Positions 25,919-36,068 are shown, numbered from the stretch's first letter. The stretch: 64,000 bases of DNA from Bacillus methanolicus (GCF_028888695.1 NZ_PNFF01000002.1:124001-188000), one strand, 5' to 3'. Translations and numbers: made by a program. The notes: generated from the sequence alone by a model not told the origin.

Positions 25919-27411
25919 CCATCTACCAACCCCTTTTTTCTAGCCTCTATGTTCATCTGAATGATCTGATTTTTCGCTTTCACCATCGCTTCTGTTTTTC
26001 CGTAATGAAAAAACGTTATGGTGCCGTTTGGGAAATCAGCGCTCCTTCCTACCCTTCCGGCAATTTGAACAAGGGCGCTTTCTGTAAAAATTCGATCCTC
26101 CGCCCCTAGTACGGCTACATCGATATTCGGGAACGTCACCCCTCTTTCGAGAATGGTCGTAGTTAATAAAAGAGGAATTTCTTTGTTTCGCATCGCCTGA
26201 ACTTTTTCCTTTCGCTCAGGGTCTTCAGCATGGACCGATTGAATATCGGGGTGAAGTTTTTGAAGAAGAGGAAGGATTTTTTCCATGAATTCGATTTGCG
26301 GAACAAACAAAAGCGATTGTTTTTTGCTTTGGAGACGTTTTTCAATCCATCGGAGTACATGATCAGGAAGACGATTCTTTTTCAAATGCTTTTGCCAGCT
26401 GCCGCACCAGACAAATTCCGGGACAGGAAGCGGATGGCGGTGGTAGCGAGCCGGAATCGTCACAAAGTTTCTTTTGCCGAGGCGGCACTCTCTCTGCCAT
26501 TTTTCGTTCGGGGTAGCGGTTAGATAAATCATAGAGGAATGTGGCTTTCTTGCCTGCTTGACTGCATATTGCAAAGTTTTATCAACTGAGAAAGGAAAGG
26601 CGTCGACTTCATCGAGGATGACCGTATCAAAGGCCTTATAAAAGCGAAGAAGCTGATGGGTGGTTGAAATGGTCAACGGGGCGTTGAGATGGCGGTCTTC
26701 GCTACCTCCGAAAAGGGTAGCAACGGGGATTTCGGGAAAAACAGCTTTTAAACGCGGAGTGAGTTCGAGGACGACATCGGTTCTCGGAGTTGCGATGCAA
26801 ACCCGTTTTCCGGCTGAAAGTGCTTCGTTTATACCGGCAAACAGGACTTCAGTTTTTCCGGCGCCGCAGACGGCCCAAACAAGAAGGTCTTGGTTATTTT
26901 TCACTGCTGTAACTACTTTTTGCGAGGCTGTTTGCTGGCCTTCAGAGAGTGTTCCGGACCAAACTAACGGCGAATCGTAATGTCTCGTCTTGATATCGGG
27001 GCCAGTCCAGCAGATAAGCGGAGTACACGCACTGATCCTGCCCATCATGATACAGCTGCGGCAGTAGGTGCATTCCTCATGGCAGCGCGCACAAGGAAAA
27101 GTGGCAAACATGCGTGGATCATTGTTGCCGCACCGATGGCAAATTGTGAGTTTTCCGTTTGTTTCGAGTCCTTTACGGTACATGACATACCCATTTTCAT
27201 AGTGTTCTTGAATTTCAGCAATTGTGAAAGGAAGGTCGTCTGTTAAAAGTTGTTTTCCGGTTACTATCTTTTGAAGCTCTACGTTAGGAGAGAATGATGG
27301 ATTGTAAGGTTGCGCCTGGAGATTTTCGCAGCTGGATATCGGCTCAGTGTGGACAGGTGTTTCGAGAAAGTGAGAAGGAATGAGCTTGTTTTCGATAAAA
27401 GCAAATCGCAA
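25915..27411 (-). CDS. comFA: Competence DNA helicase-like ATPase ComFA
   Basis: About 498 residues. A zinc cluster (CHRC, CARC, CTYC, CRSC) near residues 95-130 precedes a DEAD-type motor: CGAGKTEV (Walker A), DEVDAFP (motif II), TATP (III) and QIAGRVGRS (VI). It helps pull transforming single-stranded DNA through ComEC. I chose the TTG at 27411 because AGGAGGTGG lies just before it; the ATG at 27435 would lie upstream of that site. Confidence 0.95.
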   Translation of the reverse strand: MRFAFIENKLIPSHFLETPVHTEPISSCENLQAQPYNPSFSPNVELQKIVTGKQLLTDDLPFTIAEIQEHYENGYVMYRKGLETNGKLTICHRCGNNDPRMFATFPCARCHEECTYCRSCIMMGRISACTPLICWTGPDIKTRHYDSPLVWSGTLSEGQQTASQKVVTAVKNNQDLLVWAVCGAGKTEVLFAGINEALSAGKRVCIATPRTDVVLELTPRLKAVFPEIPVATLFGGSEDRHLNAPLTISTTHQLLRFYKAFDTVILDEVDAFPFSVDKTLQYAVKQARKPHSSMIYLTATPNEKWQRECRLGKRNFVTIPARYHRHPLPVPEFVWCGSWQKHLKKNRLPDHVLRWIEKRLQSKKQSLLFVPQIEFMEKILPLLQKLHPDIQSVHAEDPERKEKVQAMRNKEIPLLLTTTILERGVTFPNIDVAVLGAEDRIFTESALVQIAGRVGRSADFPNGTITFFHYGKTEAMVKAKNQIIQMNIEARKKGLVDG

Positions 27412-27434
27412 AAGACCACCTCCTGTACGTGTCA

Positions 27435-27932
27435 TTAATTTTCATTTGGGCTGGGCGTTTTTGTCCGTTTTCCCAGCAATTCAATCGCACCGCGATGCCG
27501 GTCAATAACAACTTCTAAATGCTTAAATTGACTGCGGGCTTCAATCCTTGTGTTATCAATTTCTCTCATCATGCTTCCATAATAGAAGGCAATTTCTTTC
27601 CGCATTTCAGCTTGTTCAGCTTTTATTTCACCAATTTCTTTCCGTATTTCTGCCTGTTCAGTCTTGATCGCGCCGATTTCTTTACGCATTTCTGCCTGTT
27701 CAGTCTTGATCGCGCCGATTTCTTTACGCATTTCTGCTTGTTCAGCTTTTATCTCACAAATCTCTTTGCGCATTTCTTCCTGTTCAGTCTTGATCGCGCC
27801 GATTTCTTTACGCATTTCTGCCTGTTCGGCTTTGATTTCACCAATTTCTTTCCGCATTTCATTTTGTTCAAGGGCAATTTCATCGAACCGTTTATTCATT
27901 TGCTCCATGAATTGTTTTAATAATGCTTCCAT
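27435..27932 (-). CDS. Coiled-coil protein with seven 14-residue repeats
   Basis: 165 residues. Seven near-identical copies of a 14-residue unit (EIKAEQAEMRKEIG) fill about residues 20-118, each two heptads. The DNA units are 42 bp and very similar, so copy number may vary between strains. The N terminus (MEALLKQFMEQMNKRFDEI) extends the coil and the C terminus (IDRHRGAIELLGKR) is basic. No signal peptide is seen. The start follows GTGAGGTGAG. It has no counterpart here in B. subtilis; function unknown. Confidence 0.75.
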   Translation of the reverse strand: MEALLKQFMEQMNKRFDEIALEQNEMRKEIGEIKAEQAEMRKEIGAIKTEQEEMRKEICEIKAEQAEMRKEIGAIKTEQAEMRKEIGAIKTEQAEIRKEIGEIKAEQAEMRKEIAFYYGSMMREIDNTRIEARSQFKHLEVVIDRHRGAIELLGKRTKTPSPNEN

Positions 27933-28009
27933 CGTTCTCACCTCACTTTTACCATAGTATAGCATACGATGCGCCTCGAGAAATGCGTCAAAGACTGTAA
28001 AATTTCGAC

Positions 28010-28045
28010 AAAAAAAACACCGCCCTAACCTTGTCAGAACGGTGT
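28010..28045 (-). terminator. degV terminator
   Basis: ACACCG/CGGTGT arms with a 17-base loop are followed on the minus strand by TTTTTTTT. It lies about 230 bases past the degV stop, beyond the degenerate repeats. Confidence 0.65.
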
Positions 28046-28054
28046 ATATGATGA

Positions 28055-28290
28055 TTTTTCACCCAACCAAACAGTGGCAAGCCGGACATCAAGTTTGAGC
28101 ATACTTCTATAATTTCATACAAGCCAGCTACTTACAGCTGGGTAAGTTTGTGCATGCGATAATTTTTTTGCCCGAACAAGGAGTGGCAAACTGGGCAACA
28201 ATTTTGAGCTTGCGATTATTTTTTCACCCAGCCAGGCAGTGGCAATCTTGGCAAAAAGTTTGTGCATACAATTATTTTTTCACCCAGCCA
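28055..28290 (-). repeat. Degenerate copies of the degV 3' end
   Basis: Three copies of about 55-100 bp spacing repeat TTTTTTCACCCAGCCAGGCAGTGGCAA-like sequence at about 28056, 28163 and 28222; the last overlaps the final codons of degV at 28272 (WVKK, stop). Each copy also carries TTTG[A/T]GCAT further on. It appears to be tandem duplication of the gene's tail, with decay. Confidence 0.6.
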
Positions 28291-29111
28291 AGCCCCATTG
28301 CACCTTCGCCGAGATGCGTTCCGATTACCGGACCGAAATAGCTGATCAAAAACTCTACGTTTGGAAATTGTGCTTCCAGCTCGGCTTTCCACTCTTTCGC
28401 TTCTTCTTCGCGGTTGGCATGGATGATGACTGCTTTATAAGCCGCTCCGCTTTTTACATCTTCTGCAAGAAGTTCGACGATCCGTTTCATTGCTCGTTTG
28501 CGCGTGCGAATTTTTTCAAACGGAACAATCACCTTATCAACGAAATGCAAAAGCGGTTTTACTTGAAGAAGGCTGCCGATTAATGCCTGGGCGCTTGACA
28601 GCCTTCCGCCCCGCTGCAAGTGGGACAAATCGTCTACCATAAAATAAGCGCGGCTGGATTGCTTCATTTCATTCAGTCTCGCTAAAATATCTTGAGGATC
28701 TTTCCCGTGCTGCGCCATTTCAGCTGCCTCCAAGGCATAAAAACCTTGAACCATACAGCTGATTTCCGAATCGAATGGGTAAACCTTGATATTGTCAACC
28801 ATGTTTCCCGCTGTAACAGCTCCCTGGTATGTTCCGCTTATGCCGCTCGATAAGTGAATGCTGATCACTGCATCGTATTCTTTTGCCAGATTTTCAAACA
28901 GTTCCACAAACTGTCCAACTGACGGCTGGGAAGTCGTTGGAAGCTCTCTGCGCTTCACTTCTTCATAAAACTGTTCTGCGCTAATCTCAATTTCTTCCTG
29001 GTAGGATTCATTCCCGAAAATCACGCTTAAAGGAATCATATGTATGTTGTATTTCTCACGCAAATCCTTCGGGATGTACGCCGTACTATCAGTGACAACT
29101 GCTGTTCTCAT
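28272..29111 (-). CDS. degV: DegV family fatty-acid-binding protein
   Basis: 279 residues with the family signatures DSTAYIPKDL at the start, LPTTSQPSVGQF near 75 and IHLSSGISGTYQ near 100. DegV/FakB proteins bind a fatty acid and hand it to the kinase FakA; the specific lipid is unknown here. Located between comFA and degU as in B. subtilis. Its last codons take part in a local repeat. Confidence 0.95.
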   Translation of the reverse strand: MRTAVVTDSTAYIPKDLREKYNIHMIPLSVIFGNESYQEEIEISAEQFYEEVKRRELPTTSQPSVGQFVELFENLAKEYDAVISIHLSSGISGTYQGAVTAGNMVDNIKVYPFDSEISCMVQGFYALEAAEMAQHGKDPQDILARLNEMKQSSRAYFMVDDLSHLQRGGRLSSAQALIGSLLQVKPLLHFVDKVIVPFEKIRTRKRAMKRIVELLAEDVKSGAAYKAVIIHANREEEAKEWKAELEAQFPNVEFLISYFGPVIGTHLGEGAMGLGWVKK

Positions 29112-29214
29112 AATAATAGTACCTTCCTTATTATTTTTTCTATTATTTTCATTGATTTAATTTTAAATGAAATTCTCTTAATTTGCATATAAAAAAGAGA
29201 TAACGCATCAGTTT

Positions 29215-29565
29215 TGGAAGTACGTAACAGGTCCAACGGTTTATGAGCAAGTTACTACACTTTATAATCCACTTTCTACAATTTAATATATGAGCCAGTT
29301 CAATCGATTTATGATCTACTTTCGACGAGATGTGATCCATTTTTTACAATTTACGATCCGGTTTCCACATTTTATGATCCACTTTTTAAAATTTATGAGC
29401 CAGTTCCTACATTTTATGAGCAACTTTCTTCTGCATTTTATGATCCACTTTCGACGTTTTATGATCCACTTTTTAAATTTATGAGCCAGTTTCCACACTT
29501 TATGATCCACTTTCTACAATTTATGATCCAGTTCCCACAATTTACAAGCCACTCTCCATATTTAA
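29215..29565. repeat. GCTCATA-family tandem array B, about 16 units
   Basis: Units of about 21 bp reading TTTATGATCCACTTTCTACAA on the plus strand. The reverse complement has the same G[C/A]TCATAAA core and GAAAGT tail as arrays A and C, so this array is in the opposite orientation. Weak open frames on both strands are repeat read-through, not genes. It fills the degV-degU gap. Confidence 0.85.
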
Positions 29566-29636
29566 CGCGCCAACTTCGCTGATTTTCACCCTCAAGCAAA
29601 TAATTCAACAAAATTCGACACAAACACCGCTAACAC

Positions 29637-29690
29637 GAAAAAAGACCGGCTTTCACAATTCGAAAGCCGGCCTTCATGTTTTTTTCATTT
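29637..29690 (-). terminator. degU terminator
   Basis: Perfect 9-bp arms CCGGCTTTC and GAAAGCCGG with TTTTTT after the stem on either strand. A direct repeat of 21 bp (AAATAATTCAACAAAATTCGA) flanks it at 29598 and 29695. Confidence 0.85.
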
Positions 29691-29781
29691 AAATAAATAA
29701 TTCAACAAAATTCGAGGAACCCTGTGTCATCGTGATGTGACAACAATATAAACTGCGCGTTCTTGTACTTCTGTCACCGCA

Positions 29782-30465
29782 CTACCGTACTTCAACCCAG
29801 CCGTTTTTAATCGCTACAACAACGGCCTGGGTCCGGTCATTTACATTCATTTTTTGCAGGATGTTGCTGACGTGGTTTTTCACGGTTTTTTCACTGATGA
29901 ATAACGCTTCCCCGATGCCGCGGTTGCTTTTTCCGTCTGCCAAAAGCTGAAGCACTTCACACTCGCGGCGCGTCAATAAATGAAGCGGGCGGCGAACTTC
30001 ACCGTTAGACAGGTATGATTCTCCGTTTCCGGTTTCTGTTGCCAGCCTGCGGTACTCTTTCACTAAATTGTGAGTAACTTTCGGATGAATATAAGATCCG
30101 CCGTCAGCTACAACCTTTACTGCTTCAACAAGAGCATCGGCATCCATTTCCTTCAGCAGGTAGCCGCTCGCACCTGTTTTCAAAGCATGCGTCACATAGT
30201 TTTCATCATCGTGAATCGATAAAATAATGACGCGTGATTCCGGAAATCTCTCAATTAATTGGCGTGTTGCCTCGATCCCATTTGTATGTGGCATATTAAT
30301 ATCCATGATGACAACATCCGGTTTATATTGTTCAACGAGTTGAATGGCTTCTTTTCCATCATCGCCCTCAGCCACAACTTCAAATGTTTTTTCAAAATCT
30401 AATATTCGTTTTACCCCTTCTCTAAAAAGCTGGTGGTCATCAATGATCACAATTTTAGTAGTCAA
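29782..30465 (-). CDS. degU: Response regulator DegU
   Basis: 227 residues. Receiver domain with phosphoacceptor Asp in VVIMDINMP (about residue 56), and a C-terminal LuxR-type helix-turn-helix ([18 protein letters not shown], then [15 protein letters not shown]). It controls exoenzymes, competence and motility in Bacillus. The start is TTG with GGAGGCG upstream. It lies 38 bases after degS, in one operon. Confidence 0.96.
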   Translation of the reverse strand: MTTKIVIIDDHQLFREGVKRILDFEKTFEVVAEGDDGKEAIQLVEQYKPDVVIMDINMPHTNGIEATRQLIERFPESRVIILSIHDDENYVTHALKTGASGYLLKEMDADALVEAVKVVADGGSYIHPKVTHNLVKEYRRLATETGNGESYLSNGEVRRPLHLLTRRECEVLQLLADGKSNRGIGEALFISEKTVKNHVSNILQKMNVNDRTQAVVVAIKNGWVEVR

Positions 30466-30503
30466 TCCATACGCCTCCCTTGTTCTTTCGGTTATCTCTC
30501 TTG

Positions 30504-31643
30504 TTATTTCATTGGTACTTGTATGATGATAACCGTACCGGCACCTATTTTAGAATGAATCGAGATTTCGCCTTCAAGCAGCTCTACCCTCTCTTTCATA
30601 CCGAGGATGCCAAACGATTCAGGCTTTTTCACATTTGTATCAAAACCTTTTCCATTATCCTTGATCACAACGTTAATTTGTGCCTTGCAAATCTCCAATT
30701 TCACTTCGATTTCACTTGCATCAGCGTGCTTCAAGGCATTTTGGACAGATTCCTGCACAAGACGGAAAAGTGCAACCTCGTATTTTGCCGGTAATCTTTT
30801 ATCTTCACCTAAGTTAGCAAAATGAATCTTTGTTTTATTATGATATTCTTCGATTGTTTGTAAATATTTTCTGAGGGTAGGAACAAGACCAAGGTCGTCA
30901 AGTGCCATTGGGCGCAAATCGTAAATGATTCGCCGCACCTCGTACAAGGCAGATCGAACCATCCGCTTTAAATTGCGGATTTCATCAATCGCTTCTTGTG
31001 CACTTCTCTCCTTATAAATGCGTTCGATTAAATCAGAACGCATCATCACATTGGCAAGCATTTGCGCCGGTCCGTCATGAATTTCTCTGGACAGCCTTTT
31101 TCTTTCTTCCTCTTGGGCCTCGATAATTTTCAAGCCAAAATCCTGCTTTTGTTTCGCATTTTCGAGCACTTCTCCCACTTGCTTTAAATCACTCATTAAA
31201 TAATTTAAAACAATGGTTATTTGCGAAATCAGATGATCTGCCCGTTCAATCGTCTCCGTAAGCCCGACGAGCCTTCGTTCAATTTCATCCCTGCGCTGCC
31301 TCAGCTGTTTTTCCAACTGCCGATTCATCGAAAGGTCCATTTGAAGATTGTGCGCCTTTTCATAAGCATCTCGAACCTCTGCTTCTGTGTAATCTTTAAA
31401 GTGCATGCTCACTTCGGAAAGGCGCTTTCTTGCAAGACGGGATTGAATTTCCAGCTTGTCCCCCTCGGCAATTGTTTGAAGAACCGTTTGTTTTACTTCT
31501 TTTAGCTCATCAGACAGAGTTTCATAGTCTTTGCGGCATTGCTCGCCGATTCGAAAAATCTCATCTTTGCTGCTCACAACGGTGTCAATCATTTTTTCAA
31601 GAATTTGATCGAGCGTTTTTGTATCAAATTTTATCGTTTTCAT
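30504..31643 (-). CDS. degS: Sensor histidine kinase DegS
   Basis: 379 residues, cytoplasmic with no membrane segment. A long N-terminal coiled coil is followed by the HisKA_3 phosphoacceptor site [14 protein letters not shown] (His near 188) and a GHKL ATPase domain ([22 protein letters not shown]). It phosphorylates DegU. I chose the ATG at 31643 because TTGGAGGA precedes it; the upstream extension has no site. Confidence 0.95.
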   Translation of the reverse strand: MKTIKFDTKTLDQILEKMIDTVVSSKDEIFRIGEQCRKDYETLSDELKEVKQTVLQTIAEGDKLEIQSRLARKRLSEVSMHFKDYTEAEVRDAYEKAHNLQMDLSMNRQLEKQLRQRRDEIERRLVGLTETIERADHLISQITIVLNYLMSDLKQVGEVLENAKQKQDFGLKIIEAQEEERKRLSREIHDGPAQMLANVMMRSDLIERIYKERSAQEAIDEIRNLKRMVRSALYEVRRIIYDLRPMALDDLGLVPTLRKYLQTIEEYHNKTKIHFANLGEDKRLPAKYEVALFRLVQESVQNALKHADASEIEVKLEICKAQINVVIKDNGKGFDTNVKKPESFGILGMKERVELLEGEISIHSKIGAGTVIIIQVPMK

Positions 31644-32033
31644 AAAATATTCCTCCAAGGGCAAAAAAACCCTTTCGGCTTGTACATATTTTAGCGTGAA
31701 AAAATGCAACTTACTATCTTTGCAGTGAGAAAACTTTTACAAAACAGCTTAATTTCAGCCAAAAGGCACGGTTTTGTATATTTTCCATAAGCCTTATTTC
31801 CTATATAATTATGTTGAATCATGACATTTATTACAGTTCATTATTCCCGGATAAAATACTATTCTAAAATAATATCTTTTTCCTCTCAGATTATTTTATA
31901 TTATACCATGACAAAAATCGTGCTATATTAAAGTTTCTTTACAATGCAATAAAAAGTAAATGAAAAGAATTTTGTCGATTATAATAAATAAAGGTTGAAT
32001 TTTTGAAAACTGTCAGAAAGGAGCGATTTAAGG
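31644..32033. other. Intergenic region between degS and yvyE
   Basis: 390 bases, strongly AT-rich, between divergent genes. It must hold both promoters. I see no convincing -35/-10 pair, hairpin or repeat that I would assign. Confidence 0.5.
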
Positions 32034-32666
32034 GTGCTGCCCTATTACTATACAGTCAAAGGATACGGCGAACATGAAATAGTTATTGAAAAATCCCGTT
32101 TTATCGCACACGTTTCCCGTGCCGAAACAGAAGAAGAAGCACAGGAATTCATTCAATCCATTAAGAAAAAGCATTGGAATGCAACCCACAATTGTTCAGC
32201 CTATCTGATCGGCGAGAACGACCAGATTCAAAAAGCAAATGACGACGGAGAACCGAGCGGTACTGCCGGTGTTCCCATTCTCGAAGTATTAAAAAAGAAA
32301 AAATTAAAAGATACGGTTGTTGTCATAACGAGATACTTCGGCGGAATAAAATTAGGTGCAGGCGGGCTGATCAGAGCTTACGGCAAAGCAACCTCTGAAG
32401 GCATTGAAGCGACGGGTGTTGTTGCCAGAAAACTCATGCGGGTCATGCATACAAAAATCGATTATACTTGGCTCGGAAAAATTGAAAACGAACTCCGCTC
32501 CTCTGTCTATACAATCAAAGATATCCATTATGCCGATAAAGTCGAAATTGAAACATTTGTCGAAGAAGGCCAAAAAAATGCTTTTTCCGATTGGATGATC
32601 GAATTGACAAACGGCCAGGCAGAGATCCGTCAAGGTGCAATGCTTTATTTGGAAGAACCGATTTAA
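32034..32666 (+). CDS. yvyE: YigZ/IMPACT family protein YvyE
   Basis: 210 residues, GTG start behind AAAGGAG. The IMPACT/UPF0029 signatures DDGEPSGTAGVPIL and TRYFGGIKLGAGGLIRAYG are intact, followed by the DUF1949 C-terminal domain. Role unclear; the family is linked to translation or RNA binding by structure. Divergent from degS, as in B. subtilis. Confidence 0.95.
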   Translation: MLPYYYTVKGYGEHEIVIEKSRFIAHVSRAETEEEAQEFIQSIKKKHWNATHNCSAYLIGENDQIQKANDDGEPSGTAGVPILEVLKKKKLKDTVVVITRYFGGIKLGAGGLIRAYGKATSEGIEATGVVARKLMRVMHTKIDYTWLGKIENELRSSVYTIKDIHYADKVEIETFVEEGQKNAFSDWMIELTNGQAEIRQGAMLYLEEPI

Positions 32667-32771
32667 ACCTTGCTAATAATTTAATATTTACGAAAGCTTT
32701 AATTTTCGATAAAATTAAGTGTCGTCTTATAGCTAAAAAGAACTAAACCAAATCATAAAGTAGGGATAAAA

Positions 32772-33800
32772 ATGTCTGTTACTAGATCTGTAAGGAGGAA
32801 AAAGAAAAAACGGCGCTTCTTGCGCTTGTTTGTATTGCTTTTAGTCTTTAGTTTTATTGGAGGCGGATCTTTTTTTGCATACGATATTTTATACAATGCG
32901 AAGAAAGCATCAAATAATATTTTCCAAGAATTAGATCGAAATAAGATTCCAAATCATAGAGATGAAGAAATTAAGATAACGAAGGATCCTTTTACGATTT
33001 TGCTAGTAGGAATTGAAGACCAGGAAGGCGGCGAAAGATCGGATGTCCTTATGCTGGCTACAGTCAATCCGAAAACAGAAGAAGTTTACCTTCTTAGTAT
33101 TCCGAGAGACACAAGAACATATCTCCCTGAAGTTGGATATGAAACAAAAATCAACCATTCATACAGCAATGGCGGAATTGAAGCAACGATTAATGCCGTC
33201 ACCGAACTGCTTGATGTTCCGATTGACTATTATATTACTACTAACTTTCAGGGATTTGAAGACATTGTAGATACACTTGGCGGAGTAACTGTAGATGTTC
33301 CTTTTACTTTTAAAGCTCAGCTGACAGACAGCTTAAAATGGAAAACATTCTATAAAGGTGAAATGAACTTAAACGGGAATGAAGCTTTAGCTTATGTCCG
33401 AATGAGAAAAAAAGATCCAAAAGGAGATCTTGGCAGAAACGAACGGCAGCAGCAGGTAATTAAAGCAATTGTTGATAAAGGAACTTCCTTCTCTTCTATT
33501 CCAAAAATTGATGACGTTATGGAAGATTTAGGTGACAACGTAAAGACCAACATCCCTCCTTCAAAGTTTGCAAGTTTTATACAGTTGTATTCAAAAATAA
33601 AAAATACAAGTATCAAACATTTAGCCCTTGAAGGATATGATGAATATATCGACGGTGTATATTATTATATTCCTTCTGAAGAGTCAATCATTGAAGTCAG
33701 TTCCATATTGAACAATTCTCTTGATTTTTCTACGTATACGGCTGAAGACCACTCTTCACAGGATGATCAAGTGACAAGTGAAAATCAAAATAATTGGTAA
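32772..33800 (+). CDS. LytR-CpsA-Psr family wall glycopolymer ligase
   Basis: 342 residues. A basic cytoplasmic start (RRKKKKRRF) and one membrane segment (about 17-38) place the catalytic domain outside. The LCP signatures are LLVGIEDQEGGERSDVLM, LSIPRDTRTYLPEVG and YVRMRKKDPKGDLGRNERQQ, with the Arg and Asp residues that bind the lipid pyrophosphate. Family members transfer teichoic acids or capsules from undecaprenyl-phosphate to peptidoglycan. B. subtilis has a paralogue (yvhJ/tagV) at this spot. The polysaccharide cluster 5 kb away is a plausible source of its substrate. Confidence 0.93.
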   Translation: MSVTRSVRRKKKKRRFLRLFVLLLVFSFIGGGSFFAYDILYNAKKASNNIFQELDRNKIPNHRDEEIKITKDPFTILLVGIEDQEGGERSDVLMLATVNPKTEEVYLLSIPRDTRTYLPEVGYETKINHSYSNGGIEATINAVTELLDVPIDYYITTNFQGFEDIVDTLGGVTVDVPFTFKAQLTDSLKWKTFYKGEMNLNGNEALAYVRMRKKDPKGDLGRNERQQQVIKAIVDKGTSFSSIPKIDDVMEDLGDNVKTNIPPSKFASFIQLYSKIKNTSIKHLALEGYDEYIDGVYYYIPSEESIIEVSSILNNSLDFSTYTAEDHSSQDDQVTSENQNNW

Positions 33801-33813
33801 AATGAATCTATTA

Positions 33814-33849
33814 GGGCCGGCCCATATTAAAGGGTCCCGGCCCTTTTTC
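33814..33849 (+). terminator. Terminator after the LCP gene
   Basis: GGGCCGG pairs with CCGGCCC, followed by TTTTT. Its GC-rich arms belong to the GGGTC[C/T]GGCCC palindrome family. Confidence 0.85.
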
Positions 33850-33891
33850 TATGATTTTTTTCATAGTAGAACTTTCTTCCGATTGGAAGAT

Positions 33892-33920
33892 TTGACATTT
33901 TTCGATACAATAGGTAAAGA
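33892..33920 (+). promoter_or_regulatory. Candidate sigma-A promoter of the SH3-amidase gene
   Basis: TTGACA (33892-33897), 17 bases, TAAAGA (33915-33920). The -35 is perfect and the -10 is weak. Confidence 0.4.
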
Positions 33921-33948
33921 ACGAAAATAATGTCGACGGAGGGATAAT

Positions 33949-35937
33949 GTGAAAAAATTTTTTGCTTCTTCGGTTCTGGCGACTGCTGTATTGTTTCCTG
34001 TCCTCGTGAACGCAGAAGAGCTGAATTTTCCGGCTAATATGACGGTAGACCAAAAAGTAGAAATTCGAAAAGGGGCGACTGAGAGTTATCCAGTAGTTTC
34101 ATCGATTTCAACAGGCCAGAATGTGATCGTAATTGACAAATTCACTAATTCATTTGGTGAAACATGGTATCAGGTAGATTTAGGGAATGTGAAAGGCTGG
34201 GGGCCGGCAGATCACTTCATAACAGCAAGTAGCAGCGGAATTCAAATAGGCAAAGAAGCAATCATCAATAGCGATAACGCAAACGTAAGAAAAGGAGCGA
34301 CTGCTTCCTATGAAGTAACTGCGAAACTATCAAAAGGCCAGATCGTTAAAGTGATTGATAGTTTTAAAAACAGCAGCAATGAACTGTGGTACCAAATCGA
34401 GACCGGTTCGATCAAAGGCTGGGTGCACAGCGAGTTACTGTCTCCTAAACCTGAAGCAAACCCTGCACCTCCTGCTGCAACAACTGTAAAAACTGTCCAG
34501 GTCGATAAAACCGCTGTTAGAAGAGGAGCATCTGATACATATAGAGCAGTAAAATATCTCGTGAAAGGCCAAAAAGTTACGATTATTGATACATTTAAAA
34601 ATTCTAAAGGAGAAACGTGGTACCGAGTGGATTTAGGAGCAGTCCAAGGCTGGGTGATAGATACTGCTTTTAAACCATTAAGCCTTCCTCCTGCGCCTAA
34701 CACTTCTGTTGCAACAAAATATGTCGGAACGAAAAACGCTGCACTCTATGCAGGAGCTTCTTTCCAATATAAAGTGAAAGAGAGACTTGCCTATAACAGC
34801 AAGGTAACCGTCTTAAGTGAATTTGTTAATTCATTAAATCAAACATGGGTTCAAATTAAAACCTCGACCGGTAAAACAGGTTGGACGCCTAAATATGAAT
34901 TAATCTCTTCAAAAAATGACTTGCAATATGTATATGCTATGAATAATACAGTAATCCGAAGAGGTGCCGGGACGAACTATTCTGTATCCGCTTATTTAAA
35001 AGTGAACGATCAGCTTATCGTATTACAAGAATTAAATGGCTGGTTAAATGTTGAAACTCTCAGCGGAAAGAGAGGATGGATAGACAAATCACTCACCTCA
35101 AATGTTTCTATGAAAAGATTGATTTCGCCTACGGTTCAAACTATTGACGGCGATCAGCATTTAGTATGGAAAAAAACAAGTAATTTTCATTTAACATATT
35201 CAATACTTTCATCTAACCGCTTAAAACTTTCCGGCGGATTTACGGCAGTTGAAGTACCATCAGCTAAGATAGAAGGAATCAGCTCAATCGATTCGTCCGG
35301 GGTCATTACCTTTGAACCGGGATATACGTTTACAATTAGAAATTATCCGGACAAAGTTACGATTAAAATTATTGAGAATGGTTTAGTCGGCAAAAAGATT
35401 ATCGTTGATGCCGGCCATGGCGGAAAAGATACAGGGGCAATTGGTCCGACCGGTTTAAGAGAAAAAGATGTGAATCTCGCTACAGCGTTGCTTTTAAAAG
35501 CTGAGTTGGAGAAAAAAGGAGCTATCGTCACCTTGACCCGGTCAACGGATATTTTTCTCGAACTCCAAGAAAGAACAGCGATTGCGAATAAATCCAATTA
35601 TGATGCGTTTATCAGTATTCATGCCGACTCTTTTTCTTCTACCTCAAAAGGAACAACTACTTACTATAATACAACGGTAAACTTTAACGGACCAAAAAGC
35701 AGGAAAATGGCAGATGCGATCCAGAAAAATATGATTTCCTCAATGGGCACTTACAATCGCGGTGTTAAAGAACAAGAATTCTATGTTAACAGAATGAACC
35801 AGCTTCCAAGTATTTTAGTTGAACTTGCTTTCATATCCAATCCTAATGAAGAAAAATTGCTTCGTTCGACTGATTTCAGGAAAAAAGCAGCAATCGGGAT
35901 CACGAAAGGGCTCGAAGAATATTTTACTAATTTCTAA
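33949..35937 (+). CDS. N-acetylmuramoyl-L-alanine amidase with SH3 repeats
   Basis: 662 residues, exported (signal peptide ending VNAEEL). About five SH3b repeats (WYQVDLGNVKGW, LWYQIETGSIKGW, TWYRVDLGAVQGW and so on) fill residues 20-380. A beta-rich region follows, then an Amidase_3 domain (about 480-660) with zinc ligands in DAGHGGKDTG, LREKDVN and SIHADSF and catalytic Glu in LVELAFISNP. It cleaves the stem peptide from glycan strands. Linkers contain Pro-rich stretches (EANPAPPAAT, LSLPPAPNTS). GTG start behind GGAGGG. Confidence 0.93.
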   Translation: MKKFFASSVLATAVLFPVLVNAEELNFPANMTVDQKVEIRKGATESYPVVSSISTGQNVIVIDKFTNSFGETWYQVDLGNVKGWGPADHFITASSSGIQIGKEAIINSDNANVRKGATASYEVTAKLSKGQIVKVIDSFKNSSNELWYQIETGSIKGWVHSELLSPKPEANPAPPAATTVKTVQVDKTAVRRGASDTYRAVKYLVKGQKVTIIDTFKNSKGETWYRVDLGAVQGWVIDTAFKPLSLPPAPNTSVATKYVGTKNAALYAGASFQYKVKERLAYNSKVTVLSEFVNSLNQTWVQIKTSTGKTGWTPKYELISSKNDLQYVYAMNNTVIRRGAGTNYSVSAYLKVNDQLIVLQELNGWLNVETLSGKRGWIDKSLTSNVSMKRLISPTVQTIDGDQHLVWKKTSNFHLTYSILSSNRLKLSGGFTAVEVPSAKIEGISSIDSSGVITFEPGYTFTIRNYPDKVTIKIIENGLVGKKIIVDAGHGGKDTGAIGPTGLREKDVNLATALLLKAELEKKGAIVTLTRSTDIFLELQERTAIANKSNYDAFISIHADSFSSTSKGTTTYYNTTVNFNGPKSRKMADAIQKNMISSMGTYNRGVKEQEFYVNRMNQLPSILVELAFISNPNEEKLLRSTDFRKKAAIGITKGLEEYFTNF

Positions 35938-35987
35938 ATTCTTGCATTCTATTTCCTATTCTATCTAAATATGGTAATCTACTAATG

Positions 35988-36039
35988 AAAAAATGATTTG
36001 GGATTATGCACTTCTTTCTTGCCCAAATCATTTTTTTCT
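35988..36039 (+). terminator. Terminator of the amidase gene
   Basis: Perfect 12-bp arms AAATGATTTGGG and CCCAAATCATTT followed by a T run. Confidence 0.85.
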
Positions 36040-36068
36040 AAACAACAATCAGGAGGTTTTTTTAAAAA

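Noticed and set aside
27519-27957. Open frames opposite the coiled-coil gene
   Set aside because: They mirror the 42-bp repeats and have Phe- and Ser-rich strings; the minus strand has a good start site and heptads.
29290-29510. Small genes on both strands inside array B
   Set aside because: The frames only read through the 21-bp repeat, have no ribosome site, and give low-complexity HFMIHF or KWIIK strings.
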